Source of the DNA: an uncultured Clostridia bacterium
Lineage (GTDB): Bacteria; Bacillota; Clostridia; Christensenellales; Borkfalkiaceae
Assembly: GCA_944341895.1 (NCBI GenBank)
Contig: CALVMB010000004.1
Location: 1 to 64,000 of the forward strand
DNA length: 64,000 bases
Reading direction: 5' to 3'
Shown in pieces: positions 8,081 to 16,059 of this stretch (its first letter is position 1; each line of letters opens with the position of its first letter). The notes beneath the pieces are model-generated. The model was given only the letters and a program-made list of their open reading frames with translations. It searched no databases and had not been told where the DNA came from. Position numbers and translations under genes: made by a program.

Positions 8081-9430
8081 ATGCAACTCGATCTTCCCGA
8101 ACAACTGCATACGCTCGCCCAAGCGGCGCCCTTTCCGCTGTACGCGGTGGGCGGCGCGGTGCGCGACTGCCTGGCGGGACTGCCCGCCACCCCCGACATC
8201 GACCTGTGCGCGCCCGCTTCCGCCGAGGCGTTTTCCGCGCTCGCGCAAAAGTGCGGGATGCGCGTGCTCGCCGTGTACAAGAACACGGGCACCGTCAACC
8301 TCGAAGCGGGCGGGTGCAAGATCGAATTCACCTCCTTCCGCACCGACCTGTACCGCGGCGGCGAACATGCGCCCGTGCGGGTCACGTTCACCGACGACAT
8401 CGAGCAGGACGCAAAGCGGCGGGATTTCCGCTGCAACGCCGTATATTACGACATCGCGCGCGGAGAGATCGCCGACCCGCTGGGCGGGGCGAAGGACGCC
8501 GCCGGGCACGTTTTGCAGACCACCCGCGACGCGGACGAAGTGTTTGCCGAGGACGGACTGCGGCTGATGCGGCTTGCCAGGCTTTCGGCGCAACTGGGGT
8601 TCACCCCCACCCTCGAATGCATTTTCGGGGCAAAGTTCAACGCCGCGCGCATCGTGCGCATCGCGCCCGAACGCATCTTTGCCGAACTGCGCCAACTGCT
8701 GTATGCCGACCAAAAGTACGGGCGGCAATACGCGCACTACGAGGGGCTGAAACTGCTGGAAGGCACGGACGTGCTCCCCTACATCCTGCCCGAACTTGCG
8801 GCGGGCAAAGGGCTTGCCCAGCGTGCCGATTTTCATGACCACGACGTGCTCGAACACTCCTTCCGCGCCTGCAAATACGCGGACGCGCGCGTGCGCTTTG
8901 CCGCGCTGCTGCACGACGCGGGCAAACCCGCCGTGTTTGCGGAAACAGGCAAATACCACGGGCACGACGCGGCGGGCGCGCCCATCGCGCGGGCGGCGCT
9001 CGAACGGCTGAAAGCGCCCAAAAAATTGTGCGAAGAGGTGGAACGGCTCACCCTTCTGCACATGTACGACCTGGACATGAAGACGCGCGAGAGCAAGATC
9101 CGCACCTTTATCGTCAAAAATTTTGACGTATACGAGCCCCTGCTCCTGCTCAAACAGGCGGATTATTCGGGGTGCAAGGACGATCTGCGCACCTGTCCCG
9201 GCATCGAAAAGTGGGAGCGCATCCGCGCCGCCATGCGGGCGGAAGGCGTGCCCTTTTCCCTGCGCGAACTTGCCATCCGCGGCAACGAACTGCCGCTCGA
9301 AGTGCCCGCCGCGCGGCGCGCGGCGATCCTGCACGAACTGCTGCTCGCCTGCGCGCAGGACGGACGGCGGAACACCCGCGCATGGCTCGCGGGCGAGGCG
9401 GCGCGCCTTGCCGCAAAGGAGGAACGATGA
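8081..9430 (+). CDS. cca: CCA tRNA nucleotidyltransferase with HD domain
   Basis: A 449-residue class II CCA-adding enzyme that builds or repairs the tRNA 3' CCA end. The nucleotidyltransferase head has PLYAVGGAVRDCLAG, then TPDIDLC with the metal-binding acidic pair, then RRDFRCNAV and EDGLRLMRLAR. A HD-type phosphohydrolase segment follows at about residues 245-320 (HDVLEHSFRAC, ALLHDAGKP, HGHD). The frame is open to 8012, but the promoter -10 at 8035-8040 rules out earlier starts, so ATG 8081 is chosen despite a weak Shine-Dalgarno. Its stop overlaps the rmuC start in ATGA. Confidence 0.92.
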   Translation: MQLDLPEQLHTLAQAAPFPLYAVGGAVRDCLAGLPATPDIDLCAPASAEAFSALAQKCGMRVLAVYKNTGTVNLEAGGCKIEFTSFRTDLYRGGEHAPVRVTFTDDIEQDAKRRDFRCNAVYYDIARGEIADPLGGAKDAAGHVLQTTRDADEVFAEDGLRLMRLARLSAQLGFTPTLECIFGAKFNAARIVRIAPERIFAELRQLLYADQKYGRQYAHYEGLKLLEGTDVLPYILPELAAGKGLAQRADFHDHDVLEHSFRACKYADARVRFAALLHDAGKPAVFAETGKYHGHDAAGAPIARAALERLKAPKKLCEEVERLTLLHMYDLDMKTRESKIRTFIVKNFDVYEPLLLLKQADYSGCKDDLRTCPGIEKWERIRAAMRAEGVPFSLRELAIRGNELPLEVPAARRAAILHELLLACAQDGRRNTRAWLAGEAARLAAKEER

Positions 9431-10713
9431 ACGCATTTTCCGCCGCGCAACCCGCGGCGCTTCTCGAAGTTTACGGCATCGGCGACATCTTTGCCGTCGT
9501 TGCCGCCGTCCTGGCGGCGGCGGCGCTCGTCGTGTGCCTGCTCGTTCTGCGCGCGGTGCGCGGGCACGGCGGCGCGAGCGCGGACGGCGGGCGGCTGGAA
9601 CGCATGCTCGAACGCACCAACTACGTCGCCGAACAGAGCGCGCACGCGAGCGCCGAACGGCTGGAATTCATGGCGCGCCAGCAGAAAGCCGAACTCGCGT
9701 CCATGCAGGAGAGGCTGGACAACCTCAATGCCGTGACCGAACGCAGGCTCGCGGACATCCAGCGCGTGCTCGCGGGCGAGATCAAATACATGGCGGAACA
9801 GAACGCGCACAACCTCGAGATCATCCGCCAGACGGTGGACGAAAAACTGTCCTCCACCCTCGAAAACCGACTGAACAAGAGTTATTCCATCATCAACGAG
9901 CGGCTGGAAGCGGTGTATAAAGGCATCGGCGAAGTCCAGCAACTGGCGGGGAGCGTGGCGGACATCAAAAAGGTGTTCACCAACGTCAAACTGCGCGGGA
10001 CGTGGGGGGAAGTGCAACTGTCTGCCCTGCTCGAACAGATGCTCTCCCCCGCCCAATACCGCGCGAACGTGCGCGTCAACCCGCTGGACAACGCGGTGGT
10101 CGAGTTCGCCGTACTGCTCCCCTCCAAGGAGGGAGAGACGGTGTACCTGCCCATCGACAGCAAGTTCCCCGTCGAAGAGTACCGCCGCCTGCTGGACGCG
10201 GCGGACGCGGGCGACAAGGCGCTGGCGGAACGGGCGGGGAAAAACCTCGAACGCGCCATCAAGACGCAGGCGGAGACCATCGCCAAAAAATACATCGTGC
10301 CGCCCATGACGGCGGATTTTGCGGTGATGTTCCTGCCCCTCGAAGGGCTGTATGCCGAATACCTCAAGACGGAGGGGCTCGCCGAGTTCTGCGCACAGAA
10401 ACACATCCTCGCCTGCGGCCCGACCAGCCTGGGAGCGCTGCTGACCACCCTGCAGGTCGGGTACAAGACCGCCGCCATCGAAAAGCGTTCGGGCGAACTG
10501 TGGGAACTGCTCTCCGCGTTCCGCCACGAATTCAAAAACTTCGTGCTCCTGCTCGAAAAGGCGCAGAAAAAATTGCAGGAAGCGCAGGACACCATCGACA
10601 GCGCCGCCAAAAAGACGCGCACCATCGACCGCAAACTCAAAAACGTTTCGGAGATCTCGGGCGAGCGGGCGCAATACCTGCTGGGCGACGCGGGCGAAGA
10701 GGACGAACCCTGA
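9427..10713 (+). CDS. rmuC: DNA recombination protein RmuC
   Basis: A 428-residue RmuC, a membrane-anchored predicted nuclease-fold protein that limits recombination at inverted repeats. An N-terminal transmembrane helix (about residues 20-45) is followed by a coiled coil to about residue 150, then the RmuC domain with KLRGTWGEVQLSALLEQML, then LPIDSKFPVEEYRR and MFLPLEGLYAEYL. A C-terminal coiled coil ends in acidic EEDEP. The start ATG overlaps the cca stop by 4 bases, with AAAGGAGG inside cca. The stop codon lies inside the first copy of a 37-bp tandem duplication. Confidence 0.92.
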   Translation: MNAFSAAQPAALLEVYGIGDIFAVVAAVLAAAALVVCLLVLRAVRGHGGASADGGRLERMLERTNYVAEQSAHASAERLEFMARQQKAELASMQERLDNLNAVTERRLADIQRVLAGEIKYMAEQNAHNLEIIRQTVDEKLSSTLENRLNKSYSIINERLEAVYKGIGEVQQLAGSVADIKKVFTNVKLRGTWGEVQLSALLEQMLSPAQYRANVRVNPLDNAVVEFAVLLPSKEGETVYLPIDSKFPVEEYRRLLDAADAGDKALAERAGKNLERAIKTQAETIAKKYIVPPMTADFAVMFLPLEGLYAEYLKTEGLAEFCAQKHILACGPTSLGALLTTLQVGYKTAAIEKRSGELWELLSAFRHEFKNFVLLLEKAQKKLQEAQDTIDSAAKKTRTIDRKLKNVSEISGERAQYLLGDAGEEDEP

Positions 10714-10768
10714 CCCGCCGCCCGCCGCGGACGAAGAGGACGAAACCTGCCCCGCCGCCCGCCGCAGG
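10695..10768. repeat. 37-bp tandem duplication over the rmuC stop
   Basis: Two adjacent copies (10695-10731 and 10732-10768) of a unit starting CGAAGAGGACGAA, differing at a few positions. The first holds the last rmuC codons and stop, the second is noncoding. Confidence 0.8.
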
Positions 10769-10913
10769 GATTCCTCCCGCCGATAAATTTTGAGCCGCAG
10801 AGGTTTCCGTCCGCCGCGGCGCAAAAAACGGCGCAGTTTCGGCGGGCGGCGCGACGAGTTTTTCACGGAATGCGCGCAAACATTCATTGCTTTTGCGCAC
10901 AATATATATTGTA

Positions 10914-11231
10914 ATGGTGCATATGAAGATCGTAAAGACAGATCCCCCCGCGCACCTGCCCGCGGCGGAGGAGTTCACATGGCGGGAAAACATCGTGCAG
11001 GGCGCGCGCACGGGCAGCCTCGGCGATCTGCTCATCGTGCGTTCGCCGCGCCGCTTCAAGCGCTTTTGCACCCGCGACGAATGCGTCTGCTTCCTTGCGG
11101 GGAGCGGGCATTTCAAGTGGGCGCGCGGCGAAACGCCGTTTGCCGCAGGCGAATGCTTCCGCATCGGCGCGGAAGGCGAATACGAGATCAACGGGGCGTG
11201 CGAATTCATCGTCGCGCCGTCCGTCAACTGA
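10914..11231 (+). CDS. Small cupin-like protein of unknown function
   Basis: About 105 residues (start at 10914; ATG 10923 is also possible, and neither has a good ribosome-binding site). The sequence looks like a small beta-barrel: LGDLLIVRSPRRFKRFCTRDE, then CVCFLAGSGHFKWARGETPF and AAGECFRIGAEGEYEINGACE, resembling the two cupin motifs with G-x5-F/P spacing but lacking the metal-binding histidines. It ends 9 bp before the 1133-residue gene and is probably co-transcribed with it. No named family is claimed; a regulatory or binding role is only a guess. Confidence 0.55.
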   Translation: MVHMKIVKTDPPAHLPAAEEFTWRENIVQGARTGSLGDLLIVRSPRRFKRFCTRDECVCFLAGSGHFKWARGETPFAAGECFRIGAEGEYEINGACEFIVAPSVN

Positions 11232-11240
11232 GGGAAAACT

Positions 11241-14200
11241 ATGGTACGTTCCAATTGCAGTATCCTGGGAAAACTGCTCATCATCCTGCTGACCATCCTC
11301 TTTACGCTGGGGGCGCTGGCAGGGACGATTTTCCTCGTCTATAAAAACGCGAAAGTGCGTTCCATCGCCAACCTGTTTTCGGACGATCTCATCTCCGAAA
11401 CGTACGACGGAACCATCGAGGACCTGATCCAACTGCTTGCCGGCAAGGCGATGAGCGGGGAAATTTCGCTGCAAGACCTCATCGACATTTCCCCCGCGCT
11501 GGAAAACAAACTGGATGCCGTGATCTCCAACGTCGAACAGGTGGGGCTGTTCCGCGTGGACCGCGCCGCGCTGTATTCCACGCCGCTGAACCAACTCAGT
11601 TCGCAGCTGCGCCGCACCGTTCTCATCACGGGCACGCTGGATGACCTCGCCTCGACGGCGGGATTTTCGCTGCCCGATCTTCCTCTCCTGAACGGGAGCG
11701 CCGACATTGAAGTCTATACGCGCGCCAATCAGGACGGCAGCGGCGCCATCGACCGCGAGATCCTGTACGCCGAATGCAGTTATTCCTACTATTCGCGCAC
11801 CGTCGTGATGAGCGGGACATACATCGCGCAGACGGAGACGGGCGAAACGGACGAAAACGGCGATCCCGTCTACAAAGAAGAGTACCTTCCCGTCGTGCAA
11901 TGGGTCACCAAAAGCACGGCGCGGCTACAAAACGTCGCAGTGCAAAACGACGGGCTGTATTACGGCGGGAACGCGCTATATCTGTGCACGCAGAGCGGCG
12001 ACGATGCGCCCGTTCTCTCCTATACCCGACTGACCAAGAACAACGACGCGGTCGCCGAACTGCTCGCCGCGGAGGAAGGCTCCGACCTGTACTCATGCAC
12101 GTTCGCGCTCGCCGAAAACCAGAGCGTCGCCGTCAAGGGCATCAACACCGCGAGCGGCGCCTATACCGACCTCGCCGCCGCCGCGGGAAGCGACTACACA
12201 CCGCTCGACAAGACGGTGTCCGTGCCGACCGTGGCGACCCCCTGCCTCTATACGCCGCTGTACGCCGAAGTGAGCGGGACGTCGGAAGGGGACGTCACCA
12301 TCGAGGTGGACGGCAAAAACTACCTGTGCGTCAACGTCCTCGGCGAAGACGGAAAATACATCGTCGACGCGGACAACGGCGGATTCCTCATCCCCGACGA
12401 ATATAAGGACGGGCGGGCTCTGTACTTCCTCGACGAGACCTACCTGCCGCTGCGCACGGAAGAAGCGACGGCGCTGGCGGCAAAGAACGAGGCGGTATAC
12501 ATCCGCACGCGCGGCCTGAGCACGCTGCCGCTGACCTATGCGCTGAACGCGTTCTCCGCCCTGCTGGACAAAGACGCGATGACGCTGGACGACCTCGCCG
12601 CCTATTTCGGCGTGGATTTCGGCGACAACGCCGCGATCGAAAACGTGCGCCACGTTCCGTTCGCATATCTTTCGGACGCGATGTCCCCCGCGATCGCGAA
12701 CATCGCGCTGGACGAAGTGCTGACGCTTACCGCCGATTCGCCCAAAGTCATGCTCTTCCTCGCCTACGGCGAAGAGGGCGTGGGCTACGAGATCCGCGAG
12801 ATCAAGGACGAAGAGACGGGCGAAGTGACGGGGCGCGAACTCATCGTGCACGAACGCAAGACCGTTGGTTCGGTGACGAATGCCACCGATTCGCTCAGGA
12901 TCGGCGATCTCGTGAGCATCGGCGACAACTCTTCCAAACTGTTGCAGGCGATCCGCGACTGGACGCTGAACGATTTTTCCAACAGCGCCAAGATCGACAG
13001 CCTCGCGCTGAGCGACGTGCTGACCATCGTCACCGACGACGAGGCGGCGGCTTCGGAAGGGACCAAGACCGCCTCCCCCGACATTCTGCAGGCGCTCGCC
13101 GAGGTATCCATCGGCGACATGAACGACGCCATCGAAAACCTGACCGTAGAACAGATACTGGGTGCGGATTCCGTACAGGACGATCCCCTGCTGCGCCAAC
13201 TGCGCGCTTCCACCCTCGGCAGCATGGCAAACGACATCAAGCAGATGACCTTGCAGGAACTGTTCGCCGACAGCGTGTACGAATACCACAAGGCAGATTC
13301 CTTTGCCGCCTCGACGGGCGGCACCCCGCACCGCGACGACTTTGTGCGGTTGCAGTCCATGTTCACCGAACACGCGTCTGTCTACGGAAAAGAGTATCTG
13401 TACGTCAAGCAGGGCAACGCGTATATGCTCGCTTCTGAGTTCATCGAACAATACGCCGCCGCCAATGCGGAGACGCCCGCGGGCGAAGACTTTTCCGGAA
13501 ATGTGCCCAACGCGCTGTACAGCCCCTATCTGCAAGTGCAGGCGTCCGACCCGAATTATGCGGGCGTGCCGCTGTATTACCTGCGCGAGATCACCGAAAC
13601 GACGGAGGGCGGAGAAGGCGAAGGCCCGACGACCGTGACCTCGTATAAGATGACGCTCGCGAGCAACGTGACGGGCTGGTCTCTGCCCGAAAACGCCCTG
13701 CCCGACGGCGTGACCGAAGGCATGCTGTACGTGCGCGCGCGCAATGCGGACGGCACGTTCAAAAAAGACGCGGACGGCAACTATATCTACGAAAAAGCCG
13801 CAAAGGACGGCGGCGGATTCTATACCGCGGGCACCCTCTATTATTGGGTCGGCCAGGCGGACAGCGTAAAGTCGATCGCGCTCACACCCGCACGGTACGA
13901 ACTTCCCGAAGAATTCAAGGACGGGCGGGCGCTGTTCTCGCGGCTTGTCTATGCGGGCACGGTCGGCGACGTCGGCGCGCTGTACGAGCGGAACGAACTG
14001 TACACCTTTGACGTGACCGTGCAGGCGTTTGAACGCGCGCCGCTGACCAACGTATACGTCAACGCCGAGGCGCCGAACGACGGCAACCTGTATTACTGCG
14101 GCACGAACGGCGGCATCTATCGCGTGGGCGACCTTCCGCAGGATGGCGTGCTCGCCCCTGCCGCAGGCGTCTCCTCCCTGCTGGCCGCCTACTTCGACGC

Positions 14201-14642
14201 GGACGGAAAGGTCTATTACTATAACGAGGAAGGCGAACTGACCGAAGCGGGCGGCGGGAGCGCCGCGAACGTCTCCGTTTCGGTGCGCTATACGCTGGAT
14301 CGGAGTGCGGAAACCGTTCCCGCGACGGGCACGAAACTGTACGCATACGGCAACGTTTCGGGGCTGTGGAGATATCTCCTGCGCGACGAGGACGGCGCGT
14401 TCCGCGGGTATACGCTGCAGAACGTCGGATCCATCGTCAAGAACATGAGCGCCAACGTCAAGACGGCCACCCTGCGCGAACTGTACGAGGACGGGCTGAT
14501 CACGATCAAGGCACCGAGCGGCACGACGGTGCAGGCGGTGCTGGACTTCGAGATCCCCGCATCCGTACCCACATACAGCGGGCAGAAACTGGGCGATCTG
14601 ACCATCGGAGAGATGGTCCTGCTGATGTACGCACTGTTGTAG
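11241..14642 (+). CDS. Giant membrane-anchored repeat protein, function unknown
   Basis: 1133 residues. Residues about 9-34 form one hydrophobic helix without a clear signal-peptidase site; the rest is acidic, Tyr/Ala/Asp-rich and low in Cys, as expected for a surface protein. Two degenerate repeat types are visible. One is a helical motif of the form (I/L/V)G(D/S)(L/M/I)-x-n-(L/A)T-x2-(E/D)(L/I): SIGDMNDAIENLTVEQIL, TLGSMANDIKQMTLQELF, NVGSIVKNM...TLRELY and a final KLGDLTIGEMVLL. The other is a tyrosine-rich strand such as LYYGGNALYLC, TLYYWVGQ, NLYYCGTNG and KVYYYNEEG. I recognise no enzyme family. The gene follows the cupin-like gene by 9 bp and ends at a strong terminator. Confidence 0.75.
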   Translation: MVRSNCSILGKLLIILLTILFTLGALAGTIFLVYKNAKVRSIANLFSDDLISETYDGTIEDLIQLLAGKAMSGEISLQDLIDISPALENKLDAVISNVEQVGLFRVDRAALYSTPLNQLSSQLRRTVLITGTLDDLASTAGFSLPDLPLLNGSADIEVYTRANQDGSGAIDREILYAECSYSYYSRTVVMSGTYIAQTETGETDENGDPVYKEEYLPVVQWVTKSTARLQNVAVQNDGLYYGGNALYLCTQSGDDAPVLSYTRLTKNNDAVAELLAAEEGSDLYSCTFALAENQSVAVKGINTASGAYTDLAAAAGSDYTPLDKTVSVPTVATPCLYTPLYAEVSGTSEGDVTIEVDGKNYLCVNVLGEDGKYIVDADNGGFLIPDEYKDGRALYFLDETYLPLRTEEATALAAKNEAVYIRTRGLSTLPLTYALNAFSALLDKDAMTLDDLAAYFGVDFGDNAAIENVRHVPFAYLSDAMSPAIANIALDEVLTLTADSPKVMLFLAYGEEGVGYEIREIKDEETGEVTGRELIVHERKTVGSVTNATDSLRIGDLVSIGDNSSKLLQAIRDWTLNDFSNSAKIDSLALSDVLTIVTDDEAAASEGTKTASPDILQALAEVSIGDMNDAIENLTVEQILGADSVQDDPLLRQLRASTLGSMANDIKQMTLQELFADSVYEYHKADSFAASTGGTPHRDDFVRLQSMFTEHASVYGKEYLYVKQGNAYMLASEFIEQYAAANAETPAGEDFSGNVPNALYSPYLQVQASDPNYAGVPLYYLREITETTEGGEGEGPTTVTSYKMTLASNVTGWSLPENALPDGVTEGMLYVRARNADGTFKKDADGNYIYEKAAKDGGGFYTAGTLYYWVGQADSVKSIALTPARYELPEEFKDGRALFSRLVYAGTVGDVGALYERNELYTFDVTVQAFERAPLTNVYVNAEAPNDGNLYYCGTNGGIYRVGDLPQDGVLAPAAGVSSLLAAYFDADGKVYYYNEEGELTEAGGGSAANVSVSVRYTLDRSAETVPATGTKLYAYGNVSGLWRYLLRDEDGAFRGYTLQNVGSIVKNMSANVKTATLRELYEDGLITIKAPSGTTVQAVLDFEIPASVPTYSGQKLGDLTIGEMVLLMYALL

Positions 14643-14667
14643 ATGCCATGACAAAAACAGTTTTATT

Positions 14668-14702
14668 GCCGCCGCGGACGTCGCCGCGGCGGCACTTTTT
14701 TT
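14668..14702 (+). terminator. Terminator after the giant gene
   Basis: A 10-bp GC stem (14668-14677 with 14684-14693), then AC and seven T, 25 bp past the stop. Confidence 0.85.
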
Positions 14703-14795
14703 GCGGTGCGGGGGCGCGGCGAAAACGCGCGGAAGCATCGTTCAGTTGTTCAGGGGCGCGGCGCGGCACTTTTTTTGCGGTGCGGGGGCGCGGCG
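14691..14795. repeat. 31-bp direct repeat, 74 bp apart
   Basis: The 31-base stretch 14691-14721 (GGCAC, T7, GCGGTGCGGG...) recurs exactly at 14765-14795. It duplicates the terminator arm and T tract just upstream of the rpsF promoter. Confidence 0.8.
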
Positions 14796-14808
14796 GCGCG
14801 AAAAATCG

Positions 14809-14837
14809 TTGACTTACAAAAATTTTTCCTGTATAAT
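14809..14837 (+). promoter_or_regulatory. rpsF-ssb-rpsR promoter
   Basis: TTGACT (14809-14814), 17 bp, TATAAT (14832-14837), giving a leader of about 70 bases. Confidence 0.88.
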
Positions 14838-14860
14838 ACAAAATGCGCCGCAAAGCAGGC

Positions 14861-14897
14861 GCAAAGACCTTGCGTGCAGTTGCACGCCGAATAAGAC
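14861..14897 (+). promoter_or_regulatory. Putative S6:S18 ribosomal-protein leader (rpsF autoregulation)
   Basis: In the rpsF 5' leader a hairpin GCGTGC-AGTT-GCACGC (14871-14886) is followed directly by CCGAATAAG, with CTT before the stem able to pair with the AAG. Unpaired CCG beside a helix is the recognition element known for S6:S18 binding in rpsF leaders. A second small hairpin (GCGCC/GGCGC) lies at 14845-14862. The assignment rests on position and this motif only. Confidence 0.5.
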
Positions 14898-14912
14898 CGG
14901 GAGGTGAAAACA

Positions 14913-15194
14913 ATGAAGTACGAAATGCTTTATCTGATCGATTCGTCGGTTGCGGATGAAGCGAGAGAGGCGCTCGTCGCCAGGTTTGAAAAGATCGTTT
15001 CCGACCTGGGCGGCAAAGTGCTTTCCACCGACAAGTGGGGCACGCGCAAACTCGCCTATCCCATCAATTACAAGAACGATGCGTTCTATGTGCTGATGAC
15101 CTTCGAAGCGGACGGCAACGCAGTGAAAGAACTGGACCGTATCGCAGGCATTACGGACGAGGTCATTCGCAGAATGATCACGAAAGCGAACTGA
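14913..15194 (+). CDS. rpsF: 30S ribosomal protein S6
   Basis: A 93-residue S6, a platform protein that pairs with S18. It starts MKYEMLYLIDSSVADEAREA and carries KWGTRKLAYPINYKNDAFYVLM and DEVIRRMI, all typical. The ATG at 14913 is chosen over GTG 14904 because GGGAGGTG overlaps the latter. It is the first gene of rpsF-ssb-rpsR, the standard bacterial order, 12 bp before ssb. Confidence 0.96.
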   Translation: MKYEMLYLIDSSVADEAREALVARFEKIVSDLGGKVLSTDKWGTRKLAYPINYKNDAFYVLMTFEADGNAVKELDRIAGITDEVIRRMITKAN

Positions 15195-15206
15195 CGGAGA
15201 ACGAGG

Positions 15207-15617
15207 ATGAACAAAGTATTTTTGATCGGAAACCTGACGCGCGACCCCGAACTTTCGGAGACCAACGGCGGGGTGAGCGTGTGCCGCTTCGGCATCGCCG
15301 TGAACCGCCGCTTTTCCTCGCAGGACGCGGAGCGGCAGACGGATTTCTTCAACGTGACCGCATGGCGCGCGCTGGGCGAGACCGTTGCCCGCTTCACCAA
15401 AAAGGGGAACAAAGTCGCCGTCGTCGGCAGCATCCAGATCCGCAACTATGAGGACAACGCAGGGCAGAAACGCACCTATGTCGACATCATCGCCGACGAA
15501 GTGGAGTTTTTGAGCCCGAAGAACGGAGGCTCGGACGAGGAATATTCCGCACCCGCCGCGCCCCGCAAAAAACCTGCGCTCGAAGCGTTCGACGACGATT
15601 CGGACATTCCCTTCTGA
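15207..15617 (+). CDS. ssb: Single-stranded DNA-binding protein
   Basis: A 136-residue SSB. The OB fold occupies residues 1-105 (MNKVFLIGNLTRDPELSETNG, FFNVTAWRALGETVARFTKKG, RTYVDIIADEVEFL). A short linker leads to the acidic tip DDDSDIPF that recruits partner proteins. The linker is short, so the protein is smaller than most Firmicutes SsbA. It lies between rpsF and rpsR as usual. Confidence 0.96.
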   Translation: MNKVFLIGNLTRDPELSETNGGVSVCRFGIAVNRRFSSQDAERQTDFFNVTAWRALGETVARFTKKGNKVAVVGSIQIRNYEDNAGQKRTYVDIIADEVEFLSPKNGGSDEEYSAPAAPRKKPALEAFDDDSDIPF

Positions 15618-15647
15618 GCACACCAAACTATTTAAGGAGAACGTGAC

Positions 15648-15896
15648 ATGGACGAGAAACCCGCAGTCAAACGGCCGATGAAGAGAAATTCCCGCCGGAA
15701 AGTTTGCGCTTTCTGCCAGGAAAAGGTCGAAGTCATCGACTATAAAGACGTCAACCGCCTCAAAAAGTATATCACCGAAGGCGGCAAGATCCTGCCCCGC
15801 CGCATGAGCGGCACCTGCGCGATGCACCAGAGGGAACTTTCCAACGCCATCAAGAGGGCGCGCATCGTTGCACTGCTCCCCTATCGCGGGGAATAA
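15648..15896 (+). CDS. rpsR: 30S ribosomal protein S18
   Basis: An 82-residue S18. It retains the zinc-type residues in KVCAFCQEK and SGTCAMHQ (C-x2-C ... C-x2-H), so it is the Zn-binding paralogue type. The core [21 protein letters not shown] and the end [12 protein letters not shown] are canonical. AAGGAG precedes the start. It is last in the operon, with a bidirectional terminator about 40 bp downstream. Confidence 0.96.
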   Translation: MDEKPAVKRPMKRNSRRKVCAFCQEKVEVIDYKDVNRLKKYITEGGKILPRRMSGTCAMHQRELSNAIKRARIVALLPYRGE

Positions 15897-15933
15897 TCGG
15901 CGCGCGGCATCTGTCGCACGCACCAAACCAAAC

Positions 15934-15969
15934 AAAAAACGCTTTCGCCGTCGGCGAAAGCGTTTTTTT
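15934..15969. terminator. Bidirectional terminator between rpsR and the transporter gene
   Basis: An 11-bp stem (15939-15949 with 15953-15963), 3-base loop, T7 on the plus strand and T6 on the minus strand. It can end both convergent transcripts. Confidence 0.9.
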
Positions 15970-16059
15970 GTACTTTGCACGAGCGGTGCCGCCCGATAAG
16001 ACGGCGCCCGCGCGCGATCGAATGTTTTGCATGCAGGCGGCAACGGTGCGGGCGCGCTA

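Noticed and set aside
10899..10912. Perfect palindrome ACAATATATATTGT upstream of the cupin-like gene, similar to the NrdR box
   Set aside because: It is 2 bp longer than the NrdR core (ACWATATATWGT), is single, and has no ribonucleotide reductase gene next to it. Probably a chance AT palindrome or another regulator's site.
12093..14738. 881-codon minus-strand open frame opposite the giant repeat protein
   Set aside because: Composition (Val/His/Arg/Gly-rich) is that of an antisense shadow. The plus-strand product has a membrane anchor, repeats, an upstream partner gene and a terminator after its stop.
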